A stretch of DNA of 64,000 bases from the NCBI GenBank assembly GCA_038257155.1, contig JBBSJP010000017.1, forward strand, positions 24,551-88,550, in the 5' to 3' direction. Under the pieces are notes generated by a model. The model searched no databases. It saw only the letters and a list, made by a program, of their open reading frames with translations, and had not been told where the DNA came from. Origin of the DNA: JANJTY01 sp038257155 (lineage in GTDB: Bacteria; Pseudomonadota; Gammaproteobacteria; Xanthomonadales; Xanthomonadaceae). The translations under genes and the position numbers were made by a program. This document shows positions 50,250 through 59,207 of this stretch, piece after piece (position 1 is the stretch's first letter; every line of letters starts with the position of its first letter).

Positions 50250-53018
50250 TCAGCGCGCTTGTTTCAGCAGCGCTTCGGCATAGGCGGTTTCCGGCCAGCC
50301 CGGCCCTGGCGCCGCGCGCAGCGCGGCAGCGGCCGTTTGCAGCAGTGACCGCAGCTCGTCGGGAGCGCCATCGCTGCGCTGCAGGCATTCAGCCAGCACC
50401 GCCTGCGCATAGCCTTCGCCCATGGGTTGGGCCTGTTCGCTGAAAAGTGCCCAGGCTTCGCGCGCGGGCGCGCAGTCCGGCCTGGCTTCGCTGCGCGACA
50501 TGCTCAGGCGCAGCAGTTCCAGACGGCTGCGCGCCAGGCCGCCGGCAGCGTGCGGCAGCAAGCCCAGATAGATGCGCTCGGCGGTCGCCAGGGCGTCTTG
50601 CGCTTCGTCCCAACGCTGCAACGCCATCAGGCTGCGTCCAAGGCCAAGCGCTGTCGACGCGCTGGCGTTGTCGCTGGCGCCGAAGCGCAGCACGGCGGTG
50701 GTGTGGGCGGCACGCCAGATCGGTTCGGCCTCGGCGTGGCGGCCCTGATTGAGCAATGCCTTGGCAAGGGCATTCTGGGTAGCGGCAGTGCGGTCGTGGT
50801 CCGCCCCAAAACGCCGCAGCGCACGCTCCAGAACACCACGTGCGATGGTCTCGGCCTCTTCGAACCGGCCCATGTCGCCCAGCAACGAGGCCAGATTGTG
50901 CGCGGTGAGGTCAGGTGAAGGGTGGTCCTCGCCATAGATCGCCAGCTTGATCCCGAGCGCCTCGCGCATCAGCGGCTCGGCTTCGTCCCGCCGGCCTTGT
51001 CGGCTTAGATTGTTGGCGAGCTGCGCGCTTAGCGCAGCGCGCGAAGGATGAACCGGCGGCAGTCGCTCGCGCGCTTCTGCCAGGGCGTCGCGCAACAGCG
51101 TCTCGGCCTGCTGCCGCTTGCCCGTGGCATTGAGGAGCGAAGAGTAGGGAATCACGTAATCCTGCGCGATGTGCCCGGTGGCCCGCTGGAAGCGATCGAA
51201 ACCGGTGGCGTAAAGCGATTCGGCCTCGTCGTAGGCAGACCGGTCAGCAAGACGCACCGCAAGGCGAAGTTCGAGCCTGGCGCGCAACGACTCGCCGCGC
51301 GCATCAGGCCCCAGCGGCAACTGCAGGGCTTGGCGGGTGATGGATTCCGCCTCGGCCACGTCGCCAAGCCTGCCCCTGGCCGCGCCCAGCAGGAACATGA
51401 CTTCGCCTTCCAGGACCGGATCACCCGCGGCTCGCGCCTGCTGCAATGCCGAATCCAGCAAATCGCGGGCTTCCTCCGGCTGGGCCAGGCCCAGATAGGC
51501 CTCGGCCAGTGCCAGGACCAGGCCGATGCGTACCTGGGGCTCGTCGAACAGCTGTTGCTCGATGTCGCGTGAGCCCTTCGCCAACAGGTCGAGCGCCGTG
51601 ATGCTCTGTCCGAGATTCTCGCCTGGATCGGCCAGCTGGAACACCGACTTCATGAAATCGAGGGTCTTCTCGGCGGTCAATGCCTGGCGCCGCGCAGCAT
51701 CGCGTTCCAGCTGCGCGAGCGCGCGTTCGCTGCGCGCCTCGTGCGCCTGCCACAGGGCCACGCCCAGGCCCAACACCAGTGACAGCCCTGCCAGGCCCAC
51801 CAGTCCGACCGCCAGGGCGTGACGCTGCAGGAAACGCAGCGTGCGATAACGGCGATCGCCGCGCCGCGCCGCGACCGGTCGGCGCTCTAGGTAGCCCAGC
51901 ACGTCTTCTGCCAGGGCGCGAACCGTGGGGTAGCGGTCGCCGGGCTGGCGACGCAAGGCCTTGAGCACGATGGCATCGAGGTCACCACGCAGCAAACGGC
52001 GCAAGGTGCGTGGTTCGGTCGCGCGGGCCCGCGCCACAGCGTGCGGATCATCGCCCGCCTGCGCAGCGCGTTCCGTCACCACGCTGCTAGGCCGGCGCAG
52101 GGTGTCATTCAGCACCGCCTGCTCGATACCCGCCGCGCTGGCGCCACTGCCGCGATGTGGACGTTGCCCGGTGAGCAGTTCGAACAGCACCACGCCGAGC
52201 GCGTAGACGTCGGCGGTGACACCGACCGGCTCGCCAAGGATCTGTTCGGGCGCGGCGTACTCTGGCGTGAACAGGCGTTGGCCCTGCATGGTCGTTTCGC
52301 TGGCTCGCTCGCTGTCGAGCAGCTTGGCGATGCCAAAGTCGAGCAGCTTCACTTCGCCGCGCGCCGTTACCAGGATGTTGGAGGGCTTCAGGTCGCGATG
52401 TACCACCAGTCGCTCATGCGCGTAGGCGACCGCCTGGCAGACCGTCAGGAACATGCGCAGCCGCGTCGGCAGGTCGAGGCAGGCCGTGTCGCAGTACTCA
52501 CGCAGGGGCTTGCCTTCGACGAACTCCAGGGCGAGATAGGGCTCGCCTCCAGGACCCGCGCCACCATCCACCAGTCGGGCGATGTTCGGGTGCTCGAGTC
52601 CGGCGAGGATCTGGCGCTCGAAGCGAAAGCGCTCCAGTACATCAGCCGCGCCCAGGCCCGCTCGCATCAGCTTCAGGGCGACGCGCTGGGTGAAGCCGCC
52701 TTCCTCACGCGTGGCAAGGTAAACCTCGCCCATACCGCCCTCGCCCAAGGGCTCGGCCAGCCGCCATACGCCGAAGCGCTGCCCGAGTCGCGACACCGGA
52801 CTGGTTTGCTGCAGCAGTTGGTCCGAAAGCAGGCCGGCGCCGGAAGGCAAGGCCGTGACCAGGGTCTCACCTTCCCGGTCGGCCAGCAGCGACAGCACGC
52901 CATTGCGCAGATCCTCGTCGTCGCAAGCGGTCAGCAGCCAGGCATGGCGCCGCTCCGGCGCTTGCTCAGCCGCCGCCTCGCTCAACGCGCGAATTTGCTT
53001 CCAGCGTCCCAGATCCAC
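50250..53018 (-). CDS. Membrane Ser/Thr protein kinase with C-terminal TPR repeats
   Basis: The 922-residue protein has a helical N-terminus, a Hanks-type kinase domain (about 85-345), a membrane helix (AVGLVGLAGLSLVLGLGVALW) and a TPR region to the end. Kinase motifs are LGEGGMGEVY (P-loop), VALKLMRAG (lysine), VVHRDLKPSNIL (catalytic loop), LLDFGIAKLLD (Asp of DFG) and TPEYAAPEQ (activation end). The TPRs show repeated units such as AQLANNLSRQGRRDEAEPLMREAL. Such kinases are common in Xanthomonadales and likely sense periplasmic or protein partners through the TPRs. Substrates are unknown. It ends 3 bases from ubiB, convergently. Confidence 0.93.
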   Translation of the reverse strand: MDLGRWKQIRALSEAAAEQAPERRHAWLLTACDDEDLRNGVLSLLADREGETLVTALPSGAGLLSDQLLQQTSPVSRLGQRFGVWRLAEPLGEGGMGEVYLATREEGGFTQRVALKLMRAGLGAADVLERFRFERQILAGLEHPNIARLVDGGAGPGGEPYLALEFVEGKPLREYCDTACLDLPTRLRMFLTVCQAVAYAHERLVVHRDLKPSNILVTARGEVKLLDFGIAKLLDSERASETTMQGQRLFTPEYAAPEQILGEPVGVTADVYALGVVLFELLTGQRPHRGSGASAAGIEQAVLNDTLRRPSSVVTERAAQAGDDPHAVARARATEPRTLRRLLRGDLDAIVLKALRRQPGDRYPTVRALAEDVLGYLERRPVAARRGDRRYRTLRFLQRHALAVGLVGLAGLSLVLGLGVALWQAHEARSERALAQLERDAARRQALTAEKTLDFMKSVFQLADPGENLGQSITALDLLAKGSRDIEQQLFDEPQVRIGLVLALAEAYLGLAQPEEARDLLDSALQQARAAGDPVLEGEVMFLLGAARGRLGDVAEAESITRQALQLPLGPDARGESLRARLELRLAVRLADRSAYDEAESLYATGFDRFQRATGHIAQDYVIPYSSLLNATGKRQQAETLLRDALAEARERLPPVHPSRAALSAQLANNLSRQGRRDEAEPLMREALGIKLAIYGEDHPSPDLTAHNLASLLGDMGRFEEAETIARGVLERALRRFGADHDRTAATQNALAKALLNQGRHAEAEPIWRAAHTTAVLRFGASDNASASTALGLGRSLMALQRWDEAQDALATAERIYLGLLPHAAGGLARSRLELLRLSMSRSEARPDCAPAREAWALFSEQAQPMGEGYAQAVLAECLQRSDGAPDELRSLLQTAAAALRAAPGPGWPETAYAEALLKQAR

Positions 53019-53100
53019 TCAGACTCCCCTGCCAGTACGATGCTCAAAGCTGCCTGGAACTATGCCTCAAGGCGGGCAGGGTATGCGCTGGGCGCGGCAC

Positions 53101-53520
53101 TCATCCTGGGCTCCAGCAAGCGCACAGATGCGGTACCGCGTCCGAGCCGGAGTGCAATATGGCGACTTGGCCAAACTCGCGGCCGAGATCCAGCGCGATG
53201 TGCAACGTCATCCCGGTGCAGAGCAGGGTCGATTCGCGCCAGCTTCCATCCGCCGCAGTGCTTTCGCCTTCCACGAAGGCGAGACCGAGAGACTCGACGC
53301 GTCGCCGCAGGTATGCCTGACGCTGCTCGTTTTCCTCATCCGTGCAGGGCAGTGCCGATGGGTTGAAGGCCGTGATCAGACTGGCGCAGTGCTGCCCGGA
53401 GCGCGCCAGCAACCGCGACAGATGCGGGCTGTGGCAGTCGGGCTGAAGCAGCCATTCACCCTGCAGGTCCGCTATGCAGTAACGGGCGGCGCGGAAGGCG
53501 AGCTCCTGATTCGCGTTCAT
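53101..53520 (-). CDS. DUF3293-family protein
   Basis: The 139-residue protein matches the DUF3293 pattern: AARYCIADLQGEWLLQPD at the start, ASLITAFNPSALPCTDEENEQRQAYL in the middle, FVEGESTAADGSWRESTLL, and FGQVAILHSGSDAVPHL near the end. The family is of unknown function. It lies 82 bases upstream of the kinase gene on the same strand and is divergent from pilU. Confidence 0.8.
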   Translation of the reverse strand: MNANQELAFRAARYCIADLQGEWLLQPDCHSPHLSRLLARSGQHCASLITAFNPSALPCTDEENEQRQAYLRRRVESLGLAFVEGESTAADGSWRESTLLCTGMTLHIALDLGREFGQVAILHSGSDAVPHLCACWSPG

Positions 53521-53641
53521 GCCCGGCAGTCTATACCGGGGTGGCAGGGCGACCGTACAGCCCCGGGTTCCTTCCGGCGTTGACGGCCAGCACGGCGCAC
53601 ACTGCTAGCATGCAGGTTTCCTTCATTGACGGGAGTTGGGC

Positions 53642-54793
53642 GTGGAGTTGAGCGAGTTCCTCAATCTGATGGCCAACAAGAAGGCCTCGGATGTCTTTCT
53701 CAGCCCGGGGGCGCCGCCCAGCATCAAGATCCAGGGCGAAACCTTTCATCTCGGTGAAAAGCCGTTGGCGCCCGAGCAGGTGCACGACATGGCCTATTCG
53801 GTGATGAGCGAGCGCCAGCAGAAGGAGTTCGAATCCACCCTCGAAATGAACCTTGCGCTGGCCTTTGGTGAGGTTGGCCGTTTCCGGATCAATGTGTATC
53901 GCCAGCGCGGCCAGGTGGCAATGGCGTTGCGCTACATCACCAGCGACATTCCCAGCATCGAGCAGCTCAACCTGCCGGTGATCCTGAAGGACCTGATGAT
54001 GCTGCCGCGCGGCCTGGTGCTGGCTGTGGGCTCGACCGGTTCGGGCAAGTCCACCACCCTGGCCTCGATGATCGATCACCGCAACCGCCACCGCACCGGC
54101 CATATCCTGACGGTGGAGGAACCGATCGAGTACCTGCACCTGCACAAACAGAGCGTGGTCGACCAACGCGAAGTGGGATTGGATACCTTGAGCTACGCCA
54201 ACGCGCTGAAGAACGCCATGCGCGAAGCGCCCGACGTGATCATGATCGGCGAGATCCGTGATCGGGAAACCATGCAGGCGGCCGTTTCCTACGCCGAGAC
54301 CGGTCACCTCTGTCTCTCGACCCTGCATGCCAACAATTCCAATCAGGCGCTCGACCGGATCATCAACTTCTTCCCCGAGGGCGCCCGCATCCAGCTGCTG
54401 ATCGACCTGTCGCTGAACCTGCGCGCGGTGATATCGCAACGCCTGCTGCGCGGCATCGATGGTCAACGGATTCCCGCTGTCGAGCTGCTGCTCTCCACGC
54501 CCTATGTCGCCGACCTGATCGAAAAAGGCGAGGTGGCACTGATCAAGGACGCCATGAAGGCCGGCACAGAACACGGCATGCAGACCTTCGATGAATCGCT
54601 GTACCGGCTCTACGCGGCCGGCAAGATCAGCTACGCCACGGCCATAGAGAACGCCGACTCACGCACTGATCTGGCCCTGCGCGTGCGGCTGCAGGGACCA
54701 TCGCCTGGCAACGGGGTTGCCGACAGCAGCCTGGAGTTGGAGGGCCTGGATCGCCAACTCGCGGAGCGCGACTCGGTGGATCAGCATTCCTGA
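53642..54793 (+). CDS. pilU: Type IV pilus retraction ATPase, PilU-type
   Basis: The 383-residue secretion-type ATPase has Walker A GSTGSGKSTTLAS (about residue 131), the Asp-box VEEPIEYLH, a Walker B-like DVIMIGEIRDRETM and the His-box STLHANNSNQALDR. The N-terminus (ELSEFLNLMANKKASDVFLSPG) and the tail extending past the core fit PilU more than PilT. PilU assists PilT in pilus retraction and twitching. I chose the GTG at 53642 with GGGAG at 6 bases over a TTG at 53636. PilT is not in the window. Confidence 0.92.
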   Translation: MELSEFLNLMANKKASDVFLSPGAPPSIKIQGETFHLGEKPLAPEQVHDMAYSVMSERQQKEFESTLEMNLALAFGEVGRFRINVYRQRGQVAMALRYITSDIPSIEQLNLPVILKDLMMLPRGLVLAVGSTGSGKSTTLASMIDHRNRHRTGHILTVEEPIEYLHLHKQSVVDQREVGLDTLSYANALKNAMREAPDVIMIGEIRDRETMQAAVSYAETGHLCLSTLHANNSNQALDRIINFFPEGARIQLLIDLSLNLRAVISQRLLRGIDGQRIPAVELLLSTPYVADLIEKGEVALIKDAMKAGTEHGMQTFDESLYRLYAAGKISYATAIENADSRTDLALRVRLQGPSPGNGVADSSLELEGLDRQLAERDSVDQHS

Positions 54794-54809
54794 TCCCGCA
54801 GCGACCGAC

Positions 54810-55148
54810 TTACAGTGCGTCGCCGTCCAGTTCGCCGGTGCGGATGCGGATCACCTGTTCCAGATTCGAGACAAAGATCTTGCCGTCACCGATCTTGCCG
54901 GTGTTGGCGGCCTGCATGATGGCCTCGACCACGCGCTCGACCTGATCATCCGCCACCGCCACTTCCAGCTTGATCTTGGGAAGGAAGTCGACCACGTATT
55001 CGGCACCGCGATACAGCTCGGCGTGGCCTTTCTGGCGGCCGAAGCCCTTGACCTCGGACACGGTGATGCCGTTGACGCCGGCCTCGGACAGCGCCTCGCG
55101 CACGTCGTCAAGCTTGAACGGCTTGATGATGGCCATGACCATCTTCAT
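54810..55148 (-). CDS. glnB: Nitrogen regulatory protein P-II
   Basis: The 112-residue protein is a PII signal-transduction trimer subunit: MVMAIIKPFKLDDVREAL at the start, the T-loop GHAELYRGAEYVVDFLPKIK with the uridylylation tyrosine in RGAEYVVDF, and IGDGKIFV and RIRTGE near the end. It senses ATP/ADP and 2-oxoglutarate and controls glutamine synthetase and NtrB/C-type partners. AGGAG stands 9 bases before the ATG at 55148. It is divergent from ubiK, and a palindrome overlaps its candidate -35. No amtB is adjacent, so it is called glnB rather than glnK. Confidence 0.95.
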   Translation of the reverse strand: MKMVMAIIKPFKLDDVREALSEAGVNGITVSEVKGFGRQKGHAELYRGAEYVVDFLPKIKLEVAVADDQVERVVEAIMQAANTGKIGDGKIFVSNLEQVIRIRTGELDGDAL

Positions 55149-55179
55149 GGGGTTGGTCTCCTTGCTGATCTGCGGCCAG

Positions 55180-55209
55180 AGCATACCTGCCGGCGTCTCC
55201 GGCCTGTAA
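55180..55209 (-). promoter_or_regulatory. Candidate sigma-70 promoter of glnB
   Basis: On the minus strand TTACAG (55209-55204) is followed after 18 bases by TATGCT (55185-55180), about 31 bases before the ATG. A near-perfect 16-base palindrome at 55206-55221 overlaps the -35 element. Confidence 0.4.
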
Positions 55210-55221
55210 GAAATTTCCTAC
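55206..55221. promoter_or_regulatory. Palindrome GTAAGAAATTTCCTAC in the glnB-ubiK gap
   Basis: Sixteen bases with only one mismatched pair lie over the candidate glnB -35. This position would suit a repressor operator. The binding protein is unknown, and it does not match the NtrC consensus closely. Confidence 0.4.
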
Positions 55222-55299
55222 ACGCTGGCGGGCAAATGGATGACAGACCGGCAATGCCGGACGTGCTGGACTATCATCTCCCTTCAGGAAAATGCCGCC

Positions 55300-55569
55300 A
55301 TGATCGATTTCAAATCCATCGACGAGCTCGCCCGCCGCCTCAATGACATGGTTCCGCCGGGCATGGACGCGGCGCGTGCCGACCTCACCAACAACTTCCG
55401 CGCCGCCCTGCAGTCCGGCCTCGGCCGCCTGGATCTGGTGACGCGCGAGGAGTTTGACGTGCAGCGCGCGGTGCTGCTCCGCACCCGCGAAAAGCTCGAC
55501 ACGATGGAGCGCATGGTGGAGGAGCTCGAAGCGCGCCTCGACCAGCTCGCCCCGCGTACCCGCAACTGA
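55300..55569 (+). CDS. ubiK: Ubiquinone biosynthesis accessory factor UbiK
   Basis: The 89-residue protein is a BMFP/YqiC-type coiled-coil protein: MIDFKSIDELARRLNDMVPPG at the start, LTNNFRAALQSGLGRLDLVTREEFDVQRAVLL across the middle, and a heptad tail LDTMERMVEELEARLDQL. UbiK forms a complex with UbiJ that supports the ubiquinone-synthesis metabolon. AGGA lies about 10 bases before the ATG. It is separated from ubiJ-ubiB by about 5 kb here but is on the same strand. Confidence 0.92.
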   Translation: MIDFKSIDELARRLNDMVPPGMDAARADLTNNFRAALQSGLGRLDLVTREEFDVQRAVLLRTREKLDTMERMVEELEARLDQLAPRTRN

Positions 55570-55584
55570 TCCGGCGCTGCCGCC

Positions 55585-57090
55585 GTGGGTCTGGCCCTGG
55601 TGCACAGCCGGGCGCGGGTCGGCGTGGCCGCTCCGCCGGTGCGGGTCGAGGTGCATCTGGCTGGCGGACTGCCCTCCATGTCGATCGTCGGCCTGCCGGA
55701 AACCGCGGTCAAGGAAAGCCGTGACCGGGTGCGAGCCGCGATCCAGTGCGCCCAGCTGGATTTCCCGCAGCGTCGCATCACCATCAATCTGGCGCCTGCC
55801 GACCTGCCGAAAGACGGTGGACGCTTCGACTTGCCAATCGCGCTGGGAATCCTGGCTGCCTCCGGCCAGCTGCCGCGCGAATCGATGGCCAATCTGGAGT
55901 TCCTCGGCGAACTTGGCCTGACCGGTGAACTGCGTGAAATTGACGGCGCGCTGCCCGCGGTACTGGCGGCCAATCGTGAGGGACGCGGGGTGGTGCTGCC
56001 GTTTGGCAATGGTGGCGAGGCAGCGCTGGGCAGCGGGGCCAACGCGCGTACGGCGCGCAGCCTGCTGGAAGTCTTTGCCTTCCTGCGCGGCGAGTCCGAT
56101 CTGCCAGAGGCCGTCGCGCAACCGATCGACAGCGGTCACAGCGAGACGCTCGACCTGCGCGAAGTGCGCGGCCAGCTGCAGGCGCGGCGCGCTCTGGAAA
56201 TCGCCGCTGCCGGCGGTCACAACCTGTTGTTCAGCGGTCCGCCGGGCAGCGGCAAGACCCTGCTCGCTACGCGCTTGCCGGGAATCCTGCCGCCACTGAA
56301 CGAGACCGAAGCCCTCGACAGCGCGGCCGTTGCATCGGCCAGCGGCCGCGGTATCGACCTGGCGCGCTGGCGTGATCCCCCGTTTCGCGCCCCGCACCAT
56401 ACGGCCAGCGGCGTCGCCCTGGTCGGTGGTGGTTCGCAGCCACGACCGGGTGAAATCAGCCTGGCGCACAACGGCGTGCTGTTCCTCGACGAACTGCCCG
56501 AGTGGGATCGGCGGGTGCTGGAGGTGCTGCGCGAGCCGCTGGAGTCGGGCCGCATCACCATTTCGCGCGCTGCGCGCCAGGCCGAGTTTCCGGCCCGCTT
56601 CTTGCTGGTAGCGGCCATGAATCCCTGTCCTTGCGGTTATGCGGGCGATGTTTCCGGTCGCTGCCGCTGCAGTGCAGAGAGCGTGGCGCGCTACCGGGCA
56701 CGTATCTCCGGACCGTTGCTCGACCGTATCGACCTGCAGGTGCATGTGCCGCGCCCGGCAGCCGCTGAACTGCGCCACGATGCCGCAGCCGGCGAGTCCA
56801 GCGCGGCGGTGCGAGAACGCGTGCTGGCGGCGCGCGACCGCCAGCTGCAGCGCGCCGGCAAGCCAAATTCCCGCCTCGGACCGGATGAACTGGCGCGCGA
56901 CTGCCGACTTGGAGCCGCGGAGCAAGGCCTCCTCGACCGCGCCATCGATCGACTGCAGCTCTCCGCCCGAGCAGCTCACCGCAGCCTGCGCGTGGCGCGC
57001 AGCATCGCTGACCTTGCCGGCGCCTCGAGCGTCGCCAGCGCGCATCTGGCCGAGGCGCTCGGTTACCGCGCCAGCGATGTACCGAACTGA
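55585..57090 (+). CDS. comM: YifB/ComM family Mg-chelatase-like AAA ATPase
   Basis: The 501-residue protein starts at a GTG (GLALVHSRARVGVAAPPVRVEVHLAGGLPSMSIVGLPETAVKESRDRVR is the standard N-terminal fold, seen here in adjoining phrases). It contains Walker A SGPPGSGKTLL (about residue 217), Walker B LFLDELPEW, and a zinc-like CPCGY...RCRCS segment. ComM is a hexameric branch-migration helicase used in natural transformation. A stop 15 bases upstream belongs to ubiK; there is no clear ribosome-binding site. Confidence 0.94.
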   Translation: MGLALVHSRARVGVAAPPVRVEVHLAGGLPSMSIVGLPETAVKESRDRVRAAIQCAQLDFPQRRITINLAPADLPKDGGRFDLPIALGILAASGQLPRESMANLEFLGELGLTGELREIDGALPAVLAANREGRGVVLPFGNGGEAALGSGANARTARSLLEVFAFLRGESDLPEAVAQPIDSGHSETLDLREVRGQLQARRALEIAAAGGHNLLFSGPPGSGKTLLATRLPGILPPLNETEALDSAAVASASGRGIDLARWRDPPFRAPHHTASGVALVGGGSQPRPGEISLAHNGVLFLDELPEWDRRVLEVLREPLESGRITISRAARQAEFPARFLLVAAMNPCPCGYAGDVSGRCRCSAESVARYRARISGPLLDRIDLQVHVPRPAAAELRHDAAAGESSAAVRERVLAARDRQLQRAGKPNSRLGPDELARDCRLGAAEQGLLDRAIDRLQLSARAAHRSLRVARSIADLAGASSVASAHLAEALGYRASDVPN

Positions 57091-57099
57091 AGCTTTGCA

Positions 57100-57128
57100 T
57101 TGACGCCCCAAGGCGCGCTGGCTAGGCT
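57100..57128 (+). promoter_or_regulatory. Candidate sigma-70 promoter of the YkvA gene
   Basis: TTGACG (57100-57105), a 17-base spacer and TAGGCT (57123-57128) lie in the 71-base gap before the ATG at 57162. This is the best canonical promoter I found in the window. Confidence 0.5.
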
Positions 57129-57161
57129 GGCGGCTTTCCCCTCCATCAAGCGGGTGCATTC

Positions 57162-57776
57162 ATGTCCCTCACCATCACGATCGAGCTCAGCGACAAGGAC
57201 CTGGAGCACTTTCGCTCGGCCCAGAAGACCGCTGAGCAGCGCGCCGAGACCAAGTCGGTGGAAGAGGTGCTCACTGCCACCTCCAAGCTGCTTGAAGTCG
57301 CCCAGACCACCCAGGTGCCGGACTTCATTGCCGTGCGCCTCGACCGTCTGGATGCCTTGATCGCCATGTTGCGCGACGAAGGCTGGTCGATGCCTGAGGA
57401 AGACCGCCAGCACGTGCTCTCCGCGCTGGTCTATTTCGCCGACCCGAGCGACATCATTCCCGACGACGTGCCGGTGCTGGGCTTCCTCGACGACGCGATC
57501 ATGATCGAGCTGTGCGTGCGCGAACTGCGTCACGAGCTGGAGGCTTACGACGACTTCTGCGAATTCCGTCAGCGTGAGGCAGATCGTCGTGGACTGGCGC
57601 CAGCCGAGGTCGGGCATGCCGAGTGGCTCTCCGAGCGCCGCGAGGAACTGCTCGACCGCATGCACAAGCGGCGCCAGGGCGACGAGGGCTTTGGCACGGG
57701 CTACGGTCGCAGCAGCGGTTACGGGCGCAAGTCCTACACCCAGGCCTGGCGGCCGTCGATGTTCTCGATGCGCTGA
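57162..57776 (+). CDS. YkvA (DUF1232) family protein
   Basis: The 204-residue protein has a DUF1232/YkvA core in its middle (ALVYFADPSDIIPDDVPVLGFLDDAIMIELCVREL), preceded by a helical region (EEVLTATSKLLEVAQTTQVPDF) and followed by a charged tail ending in Gly/Arg/Tyr. The function of the family is unknown. A good promoter lies directly upstream. The thioesterase reading frame begins close to its stop. Confidence 0.85.
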   Translation: MSLTITIELSDKDLEHFRSAQKTAEQRAETKSVEEVLTATSKLLEVAQTTQVPDFIAVRLDRLDALIAMLRDEGWSMPEEDRQHVLSALVYFADPSDIIPDDVPVLGFLDDAIMIELCVRELRHELEAYDDFCEFRQREADRRGLAPAEVGHAEWLSERREELLDRMHKRRQGDEGFGTGYGRSSGYGRKSYTQAWRPSMFSMR

Positions 57777-57786
57777 GAGCTTCGTC

Positions 57787-58215
57787 ATTCCGGTTTTTAA
57801 GAAAACCACCAGCGCCGAGCAGATCAACGCCTCGGCGGCCGGGACCCTGGCCGAATCCCTCGGCATCGAGATTCTCGAAGTGGGAGACGGCTTCGTGCGC
57901 GGGAGAATGCCGGTTGATGGCCGAACGCAGCAGCCGTTTGGCCTGCTGCACGGCGGCGCCTCGGTGGCCCTGGCCGAGACCCTGGGCAGCATCGGGGCCA
58001 ATCTGTGCGTCACGCCTGGCGCGGGTGTAGCGGTCGGCCAGGAAATCAACGCCAATCACCTGCGCGCAGTGACGCAGGGCTGGGTCGAAGGGACGGCGCG
58101 CCCACTGCACCTTGGTCGAACGTCACAGGTGTGGGAGATCCGCATCGAGGATCAACCGGGGCGGCTCAGTTGCATTTCGCGATTGACCATGGCTGTTGTG
58201 CCGGCGCGCGGCTGA
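57787..58215 (+). CDS. Hotdog-fold thioesterase (YdiI/PaaI-like), apparently starting at ATT
   Basis: The product of about 142 residues matches YdiI/EntH-type hotdog thioesterases: VFKKTTSAEQINASAAGTLAESLGIEI, RMPVDGRTQQPFGLLHGGASVALAETLGSI (catalytic core), VGQEINANHLRAV and a final beta strand. These enzymes cleave acyl-CoA thioesters, for example in menaquinone- or aromatic-CoA-related pathways. Family length puts the start one residue before PVFKK. The codon there is ATT at 57787, with GAGAG (57775-57779) 7 bases upstream. No ATG, GTG or TTG in frame gives a sensible N-terminus, since earlier ones lie in the YkvA gene. The start is therefore uncertain. Confidence 0.85.
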   Translation: MPVFKKTTSAEQINASAAGTLAESLGIEILEVGDGFVRGRMPVDGRTQQPFGLLHGGASVALAETLGSIGANLCVTPGAGVAVGQEINANHLRAVTQGWVEGTARPLHLGRTSQVWEIRIEDQPGRLSCISRLTMAVVPARG

Positions 58216-58400
58216 AATCACCCGGCAGGAGCGCGGCCGGCGTCCGAAATGCCGTCGATTCGTGGCAAGTTCCGGGTTTTCCCCGGCCGCCACGAGCAAT
58301 AGCTCAGCTGACTCGACGTAGCATGTGGGCCAGCGTCAACCCCCAACCGTACTGCAGCGTGCGGGCGTTGCGCGCCAGACTTGGGTAGAGTTCGCGCCGA

Positions 58401-59207
58401 ATGGACAGCGCTGCAAGCACATCCCCACCTCGCGACCTGCTGCGTCCGTTGCGCTATCTGTGGCGCACGCCGCTGCTGCTGGTACACCTGCTGGTGGCGC
58501 TTCCGCTCACCGTGCTCATGATGAATCGCTGGAGCGCGCGCCTGATGATCAGGGGCGAGAGTCTGGAACACCGCACCGTCCGCTGGTGGTCGGGGCGCCT
58601 GGTGCGCATCTTCGGTTTCCGCGTGATACGGGTCGGAATACCGCTGCCCGGTCCGGTGATGTTCGTCGCCAACCACGTCAGCTGGCTGGACATCCTGGTC
58701 CTGCACAGCCAGCGCATGATGGCCTTCGTGGCCAAGCGGGAGATCAGCCGCTGGCCGCTGGTCGGCTGGATGGCAGGCCTCGCGGGCACCATCTATCACC
58801 ATCGCGGCAACAACGAGTCGCTGCACGGCGTGATGCACCAGATGCTGCAACGGCTCGAGGTCGGGCGGGCGGTCGGGGTGTTTCCCGAGGGCCGCACCAC
58901 GGCCGGCGAACGCATCGAGACCTTCCACGCGCGCATTTTTCAACCCGCAGTGGTGGCCGCTGTGGCGGTGCAACCGGTGGCACTGCGCTACGGTGGCGGC
59001 GGCGCTGCGCAGACGCGCGTCGCATTTCAGCGCGGTGAGAGCTTCTTCGCCAATTTCCTGCGCCTGCTGGGCGAGCCCGCGCAGGCACTGGAAGTGCACT
59101 TCCTTGCGCCACAGCTGCCGCAGGACGACGGACGGCGACGCCTGGCCGAAGCCTGTCGCGCCAGCATCAGTCACGCCATGTCCCTGCCGCCGCATGCACC
59201 GGACTGA
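58401..59207 (+). CDS. 1-acylglycerol-3-phosphate acyltransferase-type protein (PlsC family)
   Basis: The 268-residue protein has two N-terminal hydrophobic stretches (LLVHLLVALPLTVLMM and the VRIFGFRVI region) and the acyltransferase motifs NHVSWLDILVL (NHxxxxD) and VFPEGRTTAGERI (FPEGT-like). It transfers acyl chains to lysophosphatidic acid or a related acceptor at the inner membrane. The 185 bases upstream (58216-58400) hold no other gene. Its end overlaps the next gene by 14 bases. Confidence 0.9.
   Translation: MDSAASTSPPRDLLRPLRYLWRTPLLLVHLLVALPLTVLMMNRWSARLMIRGESLEHRTVRWWSGRLVRIFGFRVIRVGIPLPGPVMFVANHVSWLDILVLHSQRMMAFVAKREISRWPLVGWMAGLAGTIYHHRGNNESLHGVMHQMLQRLEVGRAVGVFPEGRTTAGERIETFHARIFQPAVVAAVAVQPVALRYGGGGAAQTRVAFQRGESFFANFLRLLGEPAQALEVHFLAPQLPQDDGRRRLAEACRASISHAMSLPPHAPD

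Noticed and set aside
55150..55175. Sigma-54-like TGGC-N8-AGCA in front of glnB
   Set aside because: It would place the transcription start on top of the ribosome-binding site, and the match to the -24/-12 consensus is weak.
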